Shown in pieces: positions 11,575 to 21,253 of a stretch of 64,000 nucleotides of DNA (positions within the stretch are counted from its first letter, which is position 1; each line of letters begins with the position of its first letter). Source of the DNA: Halichoerus grypus (Eukaryota > Chordata > Mammalia > Carnivora > Phocidae); the NCBI RefSeq assembly GCF_964656455.1, contig NC_135718.1, positions 128,131,093 to 128,195,092 on the forward strand, given 5' to 3'. The position numbers were made by a program, and so were the translations under genes. The notes under the pieces are model-generated. The model searched no databases. It had not been told where the DNA came from and was given only the letters and a program-made list of their open reading frames with translations.

Positions 11575-12204
11575 ATGCGGCAGCTGTGGCCACTGGCCGT
11601 CTCTCTTGCCGTGCTATTGGCTGCGGGGCTGAGCAGAGTCTCTGGGGGTGCCGCCCTGCCCGCGGGCCGGCACAGGGCCGAGGCCCAGGAGCAGCAGAGC
11701 CGGTCCAAGAGAGGCACCGAGGATGAGGAGGCCAAAGGGGTGCAGCAGTATGTGCCCGAGGAGTGGGCCGAGTACCCCCGGCCCATCCACCCTGCTGGCC
11801 TGCAGCCCTCCAAGCCCTTGGTGGCCACCAGCCCCAACCCAGACAAGGATGGGGGCACGGCAGGCAGCGGCCAGGAGCCTCGGGGCAATCTGACAGGGAC
11901 GCCGGGCCAGAGGCTGCAGATTCAGAACCCCCTGTACCCGGTGACTGACAGCTCCTACAGAGCTTATGCCATCATGCTCCTGGCCCTGGTGGTGTTTGCC
12001 GTGGGCATCGTGGGAAACCTGTCGGTCATGTGCATCGTGTGGCACAGCTACTACCTGAAGAGTGCCTGGAACTCCATCCTGGCCAGCTTGGCCCTCTGGG
12101 ATTTTCTGGTCCTCTTTTTCTGCCTCCCGGTGGTCATCTTCAATGAGCTCACCAAGCAGAGGTTGCTGGGCGATGCCTCTTGCCGGGCCGTGCCCTTCAT
12201 GGAG
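11575..12204 (+). CDS. GPR37L1: GPR37L1 coding exon 1
   Basis: Encodes residues 1-210: signal peptide, N-terminal ectodomain, TM1 and TM2 up to FME just before TM3. The donor is GAG|GTGAGT at 12205. 630 nt, phase 0 end. Confidence 0.97.
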
Positions 12205-15200
12205 GTGAGTGTGTGTCCTGTCGGAGCTTGGCTCTGGGCTGTCCGAAGTGGGCTCTGTGGGTGCGCAGGACCCCAGAGGCCTGGTGCTCTGTCTCGCTTC
12301 TCATCCCGTTTGGGCAAGGAGACAGGTGCTGCATTGATTCCTGGTGGCTCTCAGGTAAACGCAGCCAGCTAAGGGGAGCAGGGAGGTGGGCAGGAGCTCT
12401 GGGGGCCAGCCCCAGCCCGGTCTCTTGCTTCGGGAGCAGCCTCAAGGCAAATCTCTCCCCTTTTCTCTTTGCTCTGAACCGTCCCCTCCCCTCCTTAACC
12501 CCCTTCCATTTGTCCACCCAGGAAATCGCTCTGTCCACAGTATGTCTCCTTTTCTCCCTCTTTGCCGCTGCCCTGCCCTTCTTTACTTCTGAATATCCTG
12601 CTTCTCCAAGCAGTGTGTGAAGGGAGATCCCAGTTTCCTGCAGCGCCCCCCAAAATCAAGTCAGTGTCCACTCCCCATGAATGCAAGCACCAGAAAGAAA
12701 GTCCCTTCCTTACTGTGATGGTTGTTGCTCTCTGAAAGGGTGCCGGAGCCCGGGGGTGAGGGGCTCAGTATCAGCTCTGTCTCTGACACACTGGGTATCA
12801 CTGGGCAGGTGACGCCTCCTGTCCAGTTCGCTTAGCTCCCAACCATGGGGTAGACCAGATGGCTCCTCTGGCAGGTTTCTTCTACAATTCCAAAGTAAAC
12901 CATCATCCTCACCTCTGGGGACTTCCACCTTAAGACAGGTGCATGGGTGATGATGGAGGTGTAGATCATATACAGACACCTTAATCAAAACATTACAAAA
13001 ATATACCAATCTTTGTGCATTTAGGCAAGACCCAGCAAGGCCGGCCACCATGTCCGCACAGGAGCACAAAAGAAGCAAGCAGCCTTTTAAATTTTGGCTA
13101 CATCGAGGGGAGTGGGTACTCACGAGGACGGGAGTGACTGGCCTCCCCGTGAAGGCTGCTGTCTTCCAGATGCGTGGAGGATGCTGTGGGCCATGGGTGA
13201 TGTGCCCGGGGTGGAGAAGGAATCAGGATCAGGCATGTGGGCCCTATTCCCAACTCTGTCCCCAGTTCCCTGTATATTAGTGATGATTTCATATTTGGAC
13301 AGCCTGAGGCTCAGCAGTTGGTGCAGCCCTTCATGTCCTTCCCAACCCGGGGAGACCACCTAACCGGGGCCCAAAGGTACTCAAACCTCAAAGAAGATCC
13401 TGCAACTGGGGCTAGGCTTGGCGTCTTAGTTATCCTGCGGGGTGCAGAGCCCAGGCGCCCCGTGAGAGGCCGGACACAGGGACTAGGTGAGGAACCGGGC
13501 TTTACCCCTCACTAGCTGAGTGACCTAGGTAAGTGACCTAACCTGTCTATACCTCAGTTTTGCCCTCTGTAAGTTGGGGATAATAATAATAAAAACCATC
13601 TGAATGAATTCTTGAAGGATTAAATGGGTAATATCTACAAAGTCCTTAGCATTAAAATAACTCAGTAAGGGCGCGCCTGGGTGGCTCGGTCGTTAAACGA
13701 CTGTCTTCAGCTCATTATCCCAGCGTCCTGGGATCGAGCCCCACATCGGGCTCCCTGCTCGGCGGGAAGCCTGCTTCTCCCTCTCCCACTCCCCCGCTTG
13801 TGTTCCCTTTCTCGCGGTCTCTCTCTCTGTCAAATAAATAAATAAAGTCTTTAAAAAATAAAATAAATAAAATAAAATAATTCAGTAAGTATTGGGTTTT
13901 GCCAGGAAAGGGAGAGGAGGAGGACAGACATATGGGAACTCTTGTCTGCATGGAAGCCTGGCCATGCCTGACTATGGGTCTCAACATACCTAACACCCAG
14001 GCTGTGGCCTCCACCCTCCTAGGTTACTGGCTCCACACCTCCTAGAGGATGGAGATGGTCATGAGCTGGTAGAGCCCCCTCTTCAGGCTAGGTGATGGAG
14101 TACGAGTTAAAATACCCTGCTCTGGGGGTGCCTGGGTGGCTCAGTCGGTTAAGTGGCTGCCTTCAGCTCAGGTCATGATCCCAGAGTCCTGGGATCGAGC
14201 CCCGCATCGGGTTCCCTGCTCAGCAGAGAGCCTGCTTCTCCCTCTCCCTCTGCCTGCCGCTCTGCCTACTTGTGCTCTCTGTCAAATAAATAAATTTTAA
14301 AAAAAAAAATCTTAAAAAAAAAAAAAATACCCTGCTCTGGAACACTTTTATAGGGAGGATCCCAGGACGGACCCCAGGAGGGAGCAGGAGAAGACAACTT
14401 GGAATTTGTTTTTTTTTGTTTTGTCCAAGCCCCAAAGGCTGCTCATCCGCAGGGCTCCCCTGCCAAGGGAGGGGCGTGGGTTCTCACAAAGATCACTTGG
14501 GGGCAGTGCTAATGAGCCAGGGATTGTGTTCCCCTGGCCAGAAGAGGGAAGAATTTGGACAGAAGGGGGGATCTGAGCACAATCCCTGAGTGTGGTCGAG
14601 CATCACCCGACAGCTTGGGAGGATTCTTTTCTTCCTCTTTTCTCTCTGGCACTTTCTTCCCCTGCTGCTCTGGCTTCTTTCTCTTGGCTCCCGGGGTGAT
14701 TTTCCTCAGTGCTCAATGAATAGCATCCGGGAGGGTGGGCCCAGGCTGTTTTGGAGGGGGGCTGCTTCCCCACACAGCCAGGCCCTGGGCTTTTCTGGAT
14801 AGGATGGGGAGAGTGAGTGTGTATGTGAGTGTGTGTGTGTATCTCAGCCATGTTTCAAAAACCTTTCACCTGATGCACATAATGGGATGTGGGAATGGAA
14901 GGACCTGCAAAGACCCAGAACTTCTATGTCTTTGTCTTGATGCCTCATTCGAGATGATTTTTCAAAGTCTCAGAGAGCCTAAGGGTCTGTGGGACCCAGG
15001 CCATTCATTCCCTCACCCAGGAGGCAAAGAAGCAAGGTGGAAAGAGTGGGACCGGTCTGCACGTGGACCTCAACTCTGCCATTGACCAAGTCACTTGTCC
15101 TGCCTGAGCTAGTTTCTTCCCGTGTGGGATTGTCAGCTGCAAGGATTTGGTGACAGGGTGTGAAGTGCCTGATGCCTGACGTGTGAGAAATGCTCACTAA

Positions 15201-16154
15201 ATGTCATTCCTATCATCTCTGCACTTGCCACTCAGCTCCCCGTCTAGGCTGGAGACCAGGCACCCTCCCCCCTCTCCCCAGCCCCCACCCCCGCCCCCAG
15301 GCCCTCTGGCTTTGACCACGTGCTCCTCTCCTCCACGCCTTTGCCCACAGGTCTCCTCACTGGGAGTCACCACCTTCAGCCTCTGCGCCCTGGGCATCGA
15401 CCGCTTCCACGTGGCCACCAGCACCCTGCCCAAGGTGAGGCCCATCGAGCGGTGCCAATCCATCCTGGCCAAGCTGGCCGTCATCTGGGTGGGCTCCGTG
15501 ATCCTGGCCATGCCCGAGCTCCTACTGTGGCAGCTGTCACAGGAGCCTGCCCCCACCACGGGCACCCTGGACTCATGCATCATGAAACCGTCGGCCAGCC
15601 TGCCCGAGTCGCTCTACTCGCTGGTGATGACCTACCAGAACGCCCGCATGTGGTGGTACTTCGGCTGCTACTTCTGCCTGCCCATCCTCTTCACTGTCAC
15701 CTGCCAGCTGGTGACGTGGCGGGTGCGGGGCCCTCCGGGGAGGAAGCCCGAGTGCCGGGCCGACAAGCACGAGCAGTGTGAGAGCCAGCTCAACAGCACC
15801 GTGGTGGGCCTGACGGTGGTCTACGCCCTCTGCGCCCTCCCCGAGAACGTCTGCAACGTCGTGGTGGCCTACCTCTCCACGGAGCTGACTCGCCAGACCC
15901 TAGACCTCCTGGGCCTCATCAACCAGTTCTCCGCCTTCTCCAAGGGGGCCATCACGCCCGTGCTCCTCCTGTGCACTTGCAGGCCGCTGGGCCAGGCCTT
16001 CCTGGGCTGCTGCTGCTGCTGCTGGGGGGGGTGTGGCGGCGCCTCAGCCGCCCGCGCCTCGGACACCAAGCTCAAGGCCGCCGCACCCTCCTCCATCTAC
16101 TTCCACAAGCCCAGGGAGTCGCCCCCACTCCTGCCCCTGGGCACGCCTTGCTGA
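11575..16154 (+). CDS. GPR37L1: GPR37L1, orphan class A G protein-coupled receptor (whole coding span, 2 exons, 477 aa)
   Basis: Coding exons are 11575-12204 and 15351-16154, joined in phase 0. The protein is a glial seven-transmembrane receptor of the endothelin-B-receptor-like GPR37 family; proposed prosaposin ligands are debated. A signal peptide covers about residues 1-25, followed by a long soluble N-terminal part with a furin-like RSKR (43-46) and a glycosylation site NLT (105-107). TM1 starts near 130 and TM2 near 167. Exon 2 carries TM3 to TM7, a cysteine-rich juxtamembrane tail and a C terminus ending GTPC. Most of the sequence is nearly identical to what I recall of the human protein (481 aa). 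The start has an acceptable Kozak context (ggccATGc). The intron (12205-15350) contains two same-strand CAN-SINEs and MIR fragments. Confidence 0.97.
12745..12900 (+). repeat. MIR-like fragment in GPR37L1 intron
   Basis: Fragments such as 'agctctgtctctgacacactgggtatcactgggcagg' and 'ttcttctacaattcc' match a decayed MIR. Low-level match by eye. Confidence 0.45.
13480..13655 (+). repeat. MIR-like SINE in GPR37L1 intron
   Basis: Reads 'gaaccgggctttacccctcactagctgagtgacctagg...cctcagttttgccctctgtaagttggggataataataat...aaggattaaatg', a clear MIR copy. The following CAN-SINE is inserted at its 3' end. Confidence 0.8.
13669..13874 (+). mobile_element. CAN-SINE in GPR37L1 intron
   Basis: Head 'gcgcgcctgggtggctcggtcg', CT-rich middle and an AT-rich tail (AAATAAATAAATAAAG). 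The duplication is aataactcagtaag before and aataattcagtaag after. Confidence 0.94.
14126..14325 (+). mobile_element. CAN-SINE in GPR37L1 intron
   Basis: Full-length copy with an exact 15-bp target-site duplication (14111-14125 and 14326-14340, aataccctgctctgg), which suggests a fairly recent insertion. Confidence 0.95.
15040..15210 (+). repeat. MIR-like SINE in GPR37L1 intron
   Basis: Reads 'ctcaactctgccattgaccaagtcacttgtcctgcctgagctag' then 'gtgtgagaaatgctcactaaatg', the core and end of MIR. It lies 140 bp before exon 2. Confidence 0.65.
15351..16154 (+). CDS. GPR37L1: GPR37L1 coding exon 2
   Basis: Acceptor ttgcccacag|GTC. Encodes TM3 to TM7, with [19 protein letters not shown] at TM3 and [11 protein letters not shown] in the second extracellular loop region. 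A cysteine run ([12 protein letters not shown]) follows TM7, probably palmitoylated by analogy with other receptors. 267 codons plus TGA. Confidence 0.97.
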   Translation, partial: VSSLGVTTFSLCALGIDRFHVATSTLPKVRPIERCQSILAKLAVIWVGSVILAMPELLLWQLSQEPAPTTGTLDSCIMKPSASLPESLYSLVMTYQNARMWWYFGCYFCLPILFTVTCQLVTWRVRGPPGRKPECRADKHEQCESQLNSTVVGLTVVYALCALPENVCNVVVAYLSTELTRQTLDLLGLINQFSAFSKGAITPVLLLCTCRPLGQAFLGCCCCCWGGCGGASAARASDTKLKAAAPSSIYFHKPRESPPLLPLGTPC

Positions 16155-16805
16155 GGCCAGGCTCCAGCCTGGGGGAGGCATGGGGGCAGGGGCACAGAGG
16201 GGCGGGGAGGGCGCCCCCCCCAAGCCTGGGTCTGGTGTTTCTGCCCCCATAGGTCTCGCTTCTCTGCCGTCTTGCTCTCTAGTGATGGACTTGGCTCCTC
16301 CTGCCGGGGTTTGGGTTAGGCACAGCAAAGCCCCCTCCCCCAGCAGGACCTTCCCTGTCACTCTGTGGGGCCTTCCAGCCCTGGGCTCTCAACTGGTGGG
16401 TGGTGATGCTTCCGGGTCCTTAGAACTGCCTAGAAACTCTCAGTCCCCGCCCCTCTGCCCCCCCCCTCCCCTCCAGCCGGGAGCCAGAACTTCACCTGTC
16501 TCTGTCTTGGAATCTGCTATACTTTAGTTGGGCCCTCTCTAAGTGTCTTCCTGACACTCATCCATCCTAGAATAGGGGGTCCTTTGGGGGCCAGCCCTAC
16601 CTGGCTCTTCTCTGGACCAGATCTTCCCCAGCCTTGGACACCTCCTCTTCCTCCTGGCAACTCCCCTCCTTCCAGAGGATTTCTCTCTCCTTCCTCTTCC
16701 TTCTTTGACATATCCTGGGTTGCCCTGTCCCCACCTCCCTTGGTGGGTCCCCCTCTGTAGCAGGCCCTTCTTCAAAAACAATAAACTAGGTAGAACTATC
16801 CCTGT
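16155..16805 (+). other. GPR37L1: GPR37L1 3' untranslated region (inferred)
   Basis: Runs from the stop codon to just past the only canonical poly(A) signal nearby. It is pyrimidine-rich with no repeat insertion. The exact cleavage site is inferred as 10-25 bases past the signal. Confidence 0.7.
16780..16785 (+). terminator. Poly(A) signal AATAAA of GPR37L1
   Basis: Canonical hexamer 626 bp past the stop codon, followed within 30 bases by the GT-containing stretch 'cctgtgcccactggagtttcttgtgc' that could serve as the downstream element. Confidence 0.75.
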
Positions 16806-19800
16806 GCCCACTGGAGTTTCTTGTGCTACACCCTGACAGTGCCCAGATGCACCTGGCCCTTCTCCAGGACAGGTGGGACCCTAGGGGGATTCCTCCTGGC
16901 CCCCTCTGGCCCTTTCTGGCCTGTGGCTGATATCCTGCCCAGCCCAACAGCCCTATGGCTTTTGAGGGGCAGAGTGGAGGGAGGGCTTGGGAAGTAGAGA
17001 CTAAGTCTTCATCCTGACGTGAGCCTGAGCATCCTTGGGAAGTCAAAAGGCTTCTGGAGCCCCCACCTCTGCTCCTCGCTCTCCACAAAGCCCCCATTTT
17101 AGAGAAAACAGCAGCCTTCCCTCTGTGAGCCCCGGGGGTTCCAGCCCCTCTGACTCTGAGAGAGCTGCTCTTGTTCAGTTTCTTAGAACAGACTGTTTTG
17201 CCTGTAGACGGCCCAGCTGCCTGTTCCCCGTCTGCCCCCATCCTGCCCCCACCACACCCCCTTCCTGGCAGCCAGAGCTCGATCCTGTGCCCTCAGGGAC
17301 CCTTCAGCTCCTCCTGCTGGTCCTGCCCCAGGTGTCCCACTTCCACCGGGTCCCCCTCTGGGGCCCTTGCAAAGGCCCCCTTAACCTTGTTTGGGCCCAG
17401 AGAAGCTGGCCCGAGGTCAACCAGAAGGGACACCTTGGCCTAGGCCACAAATCACTCCCTGCCTCCTAAGCCCAGCTTCCTTCAGAACCACCCTTCCCCA
17501 TCCAAAGTGCAGCTCTGGGTCCCACCAGCGACTTCTGGCTGCCAGGTCTACCTAGAACCTCTACAGGGGGCCTTGGAAGGGCCCCAGGGACCCGGGATGA
17601 AGAGGGACAGTGGTTGCTGAGTGCACTGGGCCCCATTCTCCTCTGTCTACCCCACCCACACCCACTGGCCTCAGCCCGGCCCGGACCCAAGCCTCCTTCC
17701 CCCCCCTCTCTTGGGGATCTTAATGGCCTTGTTCTCTCTTCCTGGCACCCACCCCCAGGATGGGTGACGCCAAGAGAGAGGGAGGCCGTTGCTAAGTGAT
17801 GAGGCCGCCATGTGCTGAGGAATGACACCCACCCATCTCTCAGCAGACCTGTTGCCACAGCGACTGGAGCCTTCGGCTTTGTCTGTAGAAACTTAAGATG
17901 GGTGGGTGGGGGGCAAGTTGGAGAGGGGGCCACAGGCAGGCTTGCGGCACTGAGGTCACCAAGGCCATTTCTCCCACACCCCCCAACTTCCTCTCTACCC
18001 CCACTCCCACCCCCAGTCCTAGACTCACCAGGAGCTTCCCATGGGATGTAGGGAGGGGGCCCGGGGTGAACTGAGGTAAAGTCTGGCACCGGGAGAGGGC
18101 TGAGGATGGAAGGCTGAGGAAAGGGGAGGGGGGAGCCTCAGCATCCTGTTTGGGAGGCCTTTCCAGAGGGCACCCCCCCACACACACACATCCCTGTCTC
18201 TCCCTCCTGCTGGTTGGCCAGCTCAGAGCTGAAGAGAGGTGGGGGGATGGTGTCTCCAGGGCCCTGCCACCACCTCGGCCTCCCACGCCTGCCAACGTGA
18301 GTGGCTTGCAAGATTAGTCAGCAGGCCAGCAGGGCCTTGGGAAAGAGCCACTGTCCCTCCAGCCTGGGCCAGCTGGGGGAACAATGTGGCATTTGTTGCT
18401 TAGGGGTCCCAGGCTTGGGATGGGGGAGCAGGTTGGCACAGTGGTGGGCGGTGGATTTGAGCTGGGATGCTCAGAGGCAGCGCAGACATTCTCCCTCCCC
18501 CTCAGGGTGGACTTTAGACCAGCCCTCAGACCCCTGATGGGGGGTGGGGGACGGAGGGCAACCCACTGAGCCTCCCCCCTCCGCTAGGAAAGCACCAGCG
18601 CTTCGCGGTGAGAATCGCCTCCCTCCAATCAGACTGGATGGTTACTGAGCCTCTCAGTTTCCTCATCCATAAAATGGGAATAACCCCTCTCTCAGAGGAC
18701 TACAGTTGTTAAATGGGACAAGATACATAAAGCATCTGGCATGACGCCTGGCACCTTTTCTTCCTTTCCTCCTTTTGGGAAATGAATTCTCTAGTACTAC
18801 AGAGTACGCTTGGCCAGGGTACTCTCAAAACTCATCCAGGCTTTGGCGCTTCGAAGGGCCCCAAGCATGAGGATTTACAGATAGACGCCCAAGTCCGTTC
18901 CCTGCCCCAAGTTTCCCAAGGTCTTCAGGCCCTATTAGGCACCTGCTGTGTGCAGGCAGGGCGGTAGGAAGATGCCTACTTGCTCAGCACCAGCTCATCC
19001 TGCTAATCTCAGATGCTGCCCCTCATCGGGGGATTCAGGACGAGGAAAGGCAGGTCAACCTGACCCCTGCCCCCGTCCTGCTCCCCGTATGAGTGACAGG
19101 CCTCTTCCGGCCTCCCAGGCCAGGGGCCGCCTCTGCAGCAGGGGGAGCACAGGGCCAGGCTGGCCCCAGCTCCGACCTCCTTAACCAGGGGGCACATTTC
19201 CTATTCCTTAGAGCTGGAAGACACCCTGAAATCATTTTGCTCCCTTTGCCAAATTCCATCCACGTTCTTTCCTCAGACTCCCCTGAGGCAAGTCATTTCT
19301 GATGAGAAAAGTGCCTCCAGGAGGAAGCCCTGGGCCCCAAGAAAGGGCTGGTGAAGTTCAGAACCAACAGGCTCAGAACTCTGAGCCCTGGGCTCCCTGC
19401 TCCCAGATCTTAGCAAACCCTGTGGCTCCTTCTTCCTACAGAGGCAGGACGAGAGGGCATGGAGCAGCTGTAGGGGCCTGCTCCATTTTCCAGAGGGGAG
19501 GGAGGCTGGGGGGGGCAAGCAGGGGGGAGGCGGGGCTTGCTGCAAAACTGGGTCAAGATGGCCCCGGATTTGGGTAAGCAGGGCCCACAAGGCTCTACGA
19601 CAGCAGCTGTGGGCGAGGAGGAGGGGGGGACCAGCTCTGAGGTTGGGGTCAAGTGGGGGAGAGGACTGAGATTGGGCAGAGGGATAATGGGACACCCTCT
19701 CCCAGAAAAGCAGGAGCACTGACACTAGGAGGGGAGCAGGGAGGGAGGGATGCCATCGGGCCCTAAAGGCCCTAGAGGACAAGAAACTGGCTCATCATGG

Positions 19801-20199
19801 GTGGGGACAGAGTTCCGGCTTCGGGCCAGCTCTGGCTGCCAGGTGGGGTTCTGAATGGACTCTTGAGAACCAGAGGCTCAGGCCTGCACACATCGGGATG
19901 CAGCCCCACACTCCCGCCACGCTGACCCCCAGCCCACAGACTTGCTGGGCTCCCCTTGGCAGCTGCAAGCTCAGAGCCGGGACCGCATGCAAGTCTGACG
20001 AGGGAGGGAGGAGGAGGCCGGGCAAGGCCCAGGCACACGTGCGGGAGGCTGCTTTGTGAGCTGCCATTGTGTGCCCAGCGTGAGCGCGTGCCTTGCTCTC
20101 TGTGGCTGTTTGTGCCCAGTGTGCGGGCCCGCCAGTCCTCCCGCGGTGTCTACAGACAAATAACCAGGCCCGGACGCCCCCCCAACACAAAACTGGTCA
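16806..20199. other. Intergenic space between GPR37L1 and ARL8A 3' ends (tail to tail)
   Basis: About 3.4 kb, GC-rich, with no SINEC insertion. I see only an MIR-like piece at 18635-18755. No frame resembles a known protein. Confidence 0.7.
18635..18755 (+). repeat. MIR-like SINE fragment
   Basis: Reads 'tgagcctctcagtttcctcatccataaaatgggaataa...aagcatctggcatgacgcctggcacc', a clear 3' half of MIR. Confidence 0.75.
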
Positions 20200-20205
20200 T
20201 TTATT
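20200..20205 (-). terminator. Distal poly(A) signal of ARL8A
   Basis: TTTATT on the plus strand is AATAAA in the sense direction of ARL8A, about 1.0 kb past the stop codon. It defines a 3' UTR of about 1 kb. Confidence 0.7.
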
Positions 20206-21019
20206 CTTGTTGTTAGGAGGCAAAAAAATGTACAGTTACAAGAATCATTTTCCAAACAGAGGTTAAATATGAGCTAAAAGTGTAAAAAAGGAAGAGGAAC
20301 ATCACTTTACAAATCATTAAATTAAACAAATAAACAAACAGAAAACAAAACCCAAAGAACCAACCCCCCATGCTGAGTTCTCTCCTTGTGCAACTCTGCA
20401 AAATGAGAACAGAAAATGAGGTGGCCCATGGAGTTGGGGGCCCTAGGAAGGGGCAGGAGGGGCTGCCGCGGCCGCGTGGAGGCTGGCCTCCTGCCCCTTT
20501 GGCCCGGTTGTCTCTGGCACTCGGGTGTGCCGGTGGCCCTACTGAGACTGGGGGCAGAGAGGGGCACCTCTGGACGCTCCTGTCAGCCTGTGACATTCAA
20601 GCACTGCAGGGACAAGCCAGACTGAGAAGTGGAAACAAACGGGACATGGGGACGGCCACCAGTGCCCAGGCCGGTACCTGCCCTAGGGGCTCTCACTTTC
20701 CTAATCTCGCCCTGCCCAGAGCCAGCCCTGCCTCTCTTGCCTTCCTTCCACGCCGCCCCCCTCCCAGGTCCTGATGGGCCCCTGCAGCATCAAATGGTTG
20801 ATTTTAGTCTTTGCTTAAATTAAAAAATTAAAATATATATACATATATATACTGTACACACAGGACAATAACAGAAGAGTGTTGAAAAGGGCAGCGTAGG
20901 GGTGGGGCACGGGAGAGTGGAGGGCAGGGGCTGTGGGGCCTGGGCTGTTAAGGGGACGGAAGCAGGGGGGGCAGAGGGCAGGGGGAGAGCCAGAGGTTAG
21001 GGGACCAGAATGGGAGCAG

Positions 21020-21025
21020 TTTATT
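21020..21025 (-). terminator. Proximal poly(A) signal of ARL8A (alternative)
   Basis: TTTATT on the plus strand, AATAAA in the sense direction, only 179 bp past the stop codon. Use would give a short 3' UTR lacking the AU-rich distal part. Confidence 0.5.
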
Positions 21026-21203
21026 TTACAATAAAATCAGGAGTTCAAACCTCAGCAGAACAGGACTCTGGGATCCCCAGAGGGCCCCTCCCCACGCTGA
21101 GTGAGGAGGGGCAGGCTTAGGGGGGACGGCGGGGTGGGCGGGGAGCTCGGCTTCGGGTTTGGATGACAGCAGGTCCCTGGTCCGAGGGGGAAGGACCACG
21201 GTC

Positions 21204-21253
21204 TCAGCTTCTCCGTGACTTTGAGTGTTGAATAAGCCACTGTAGGGTGATGT
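21204..21253 (-). CDS. ARL8A: ARL8A coding exon 7 (last)
   Basis: Acceptor CACCCAG|AC. Encodes the C-terminal helix [15 protein letters not shown] and the TGA stop at 21204-21206. Confidence 0.97.

Larger units (their letters stand above)
20180..21203 (-). other. ARL8A: ARL8A 3' untranslated region (inferred)
   Basis: Extends from the TGA at 21204 to the distal AATAAA. It contains an AT dinucleotide tract (about 20828-20852) and a purine-rich segment. A second AATAAA at 21020-21025 could give a short isoform. Confidence 0.65.

Noticed and set aside
12205..12372. Continuation of GPR37L1 exon 1 frame to a stop at 12372
   Set aside because: The GTGAGT donor at 12205 and exact phase-0 join to exon 2 restore the conserved receptor; the extension is intronic.
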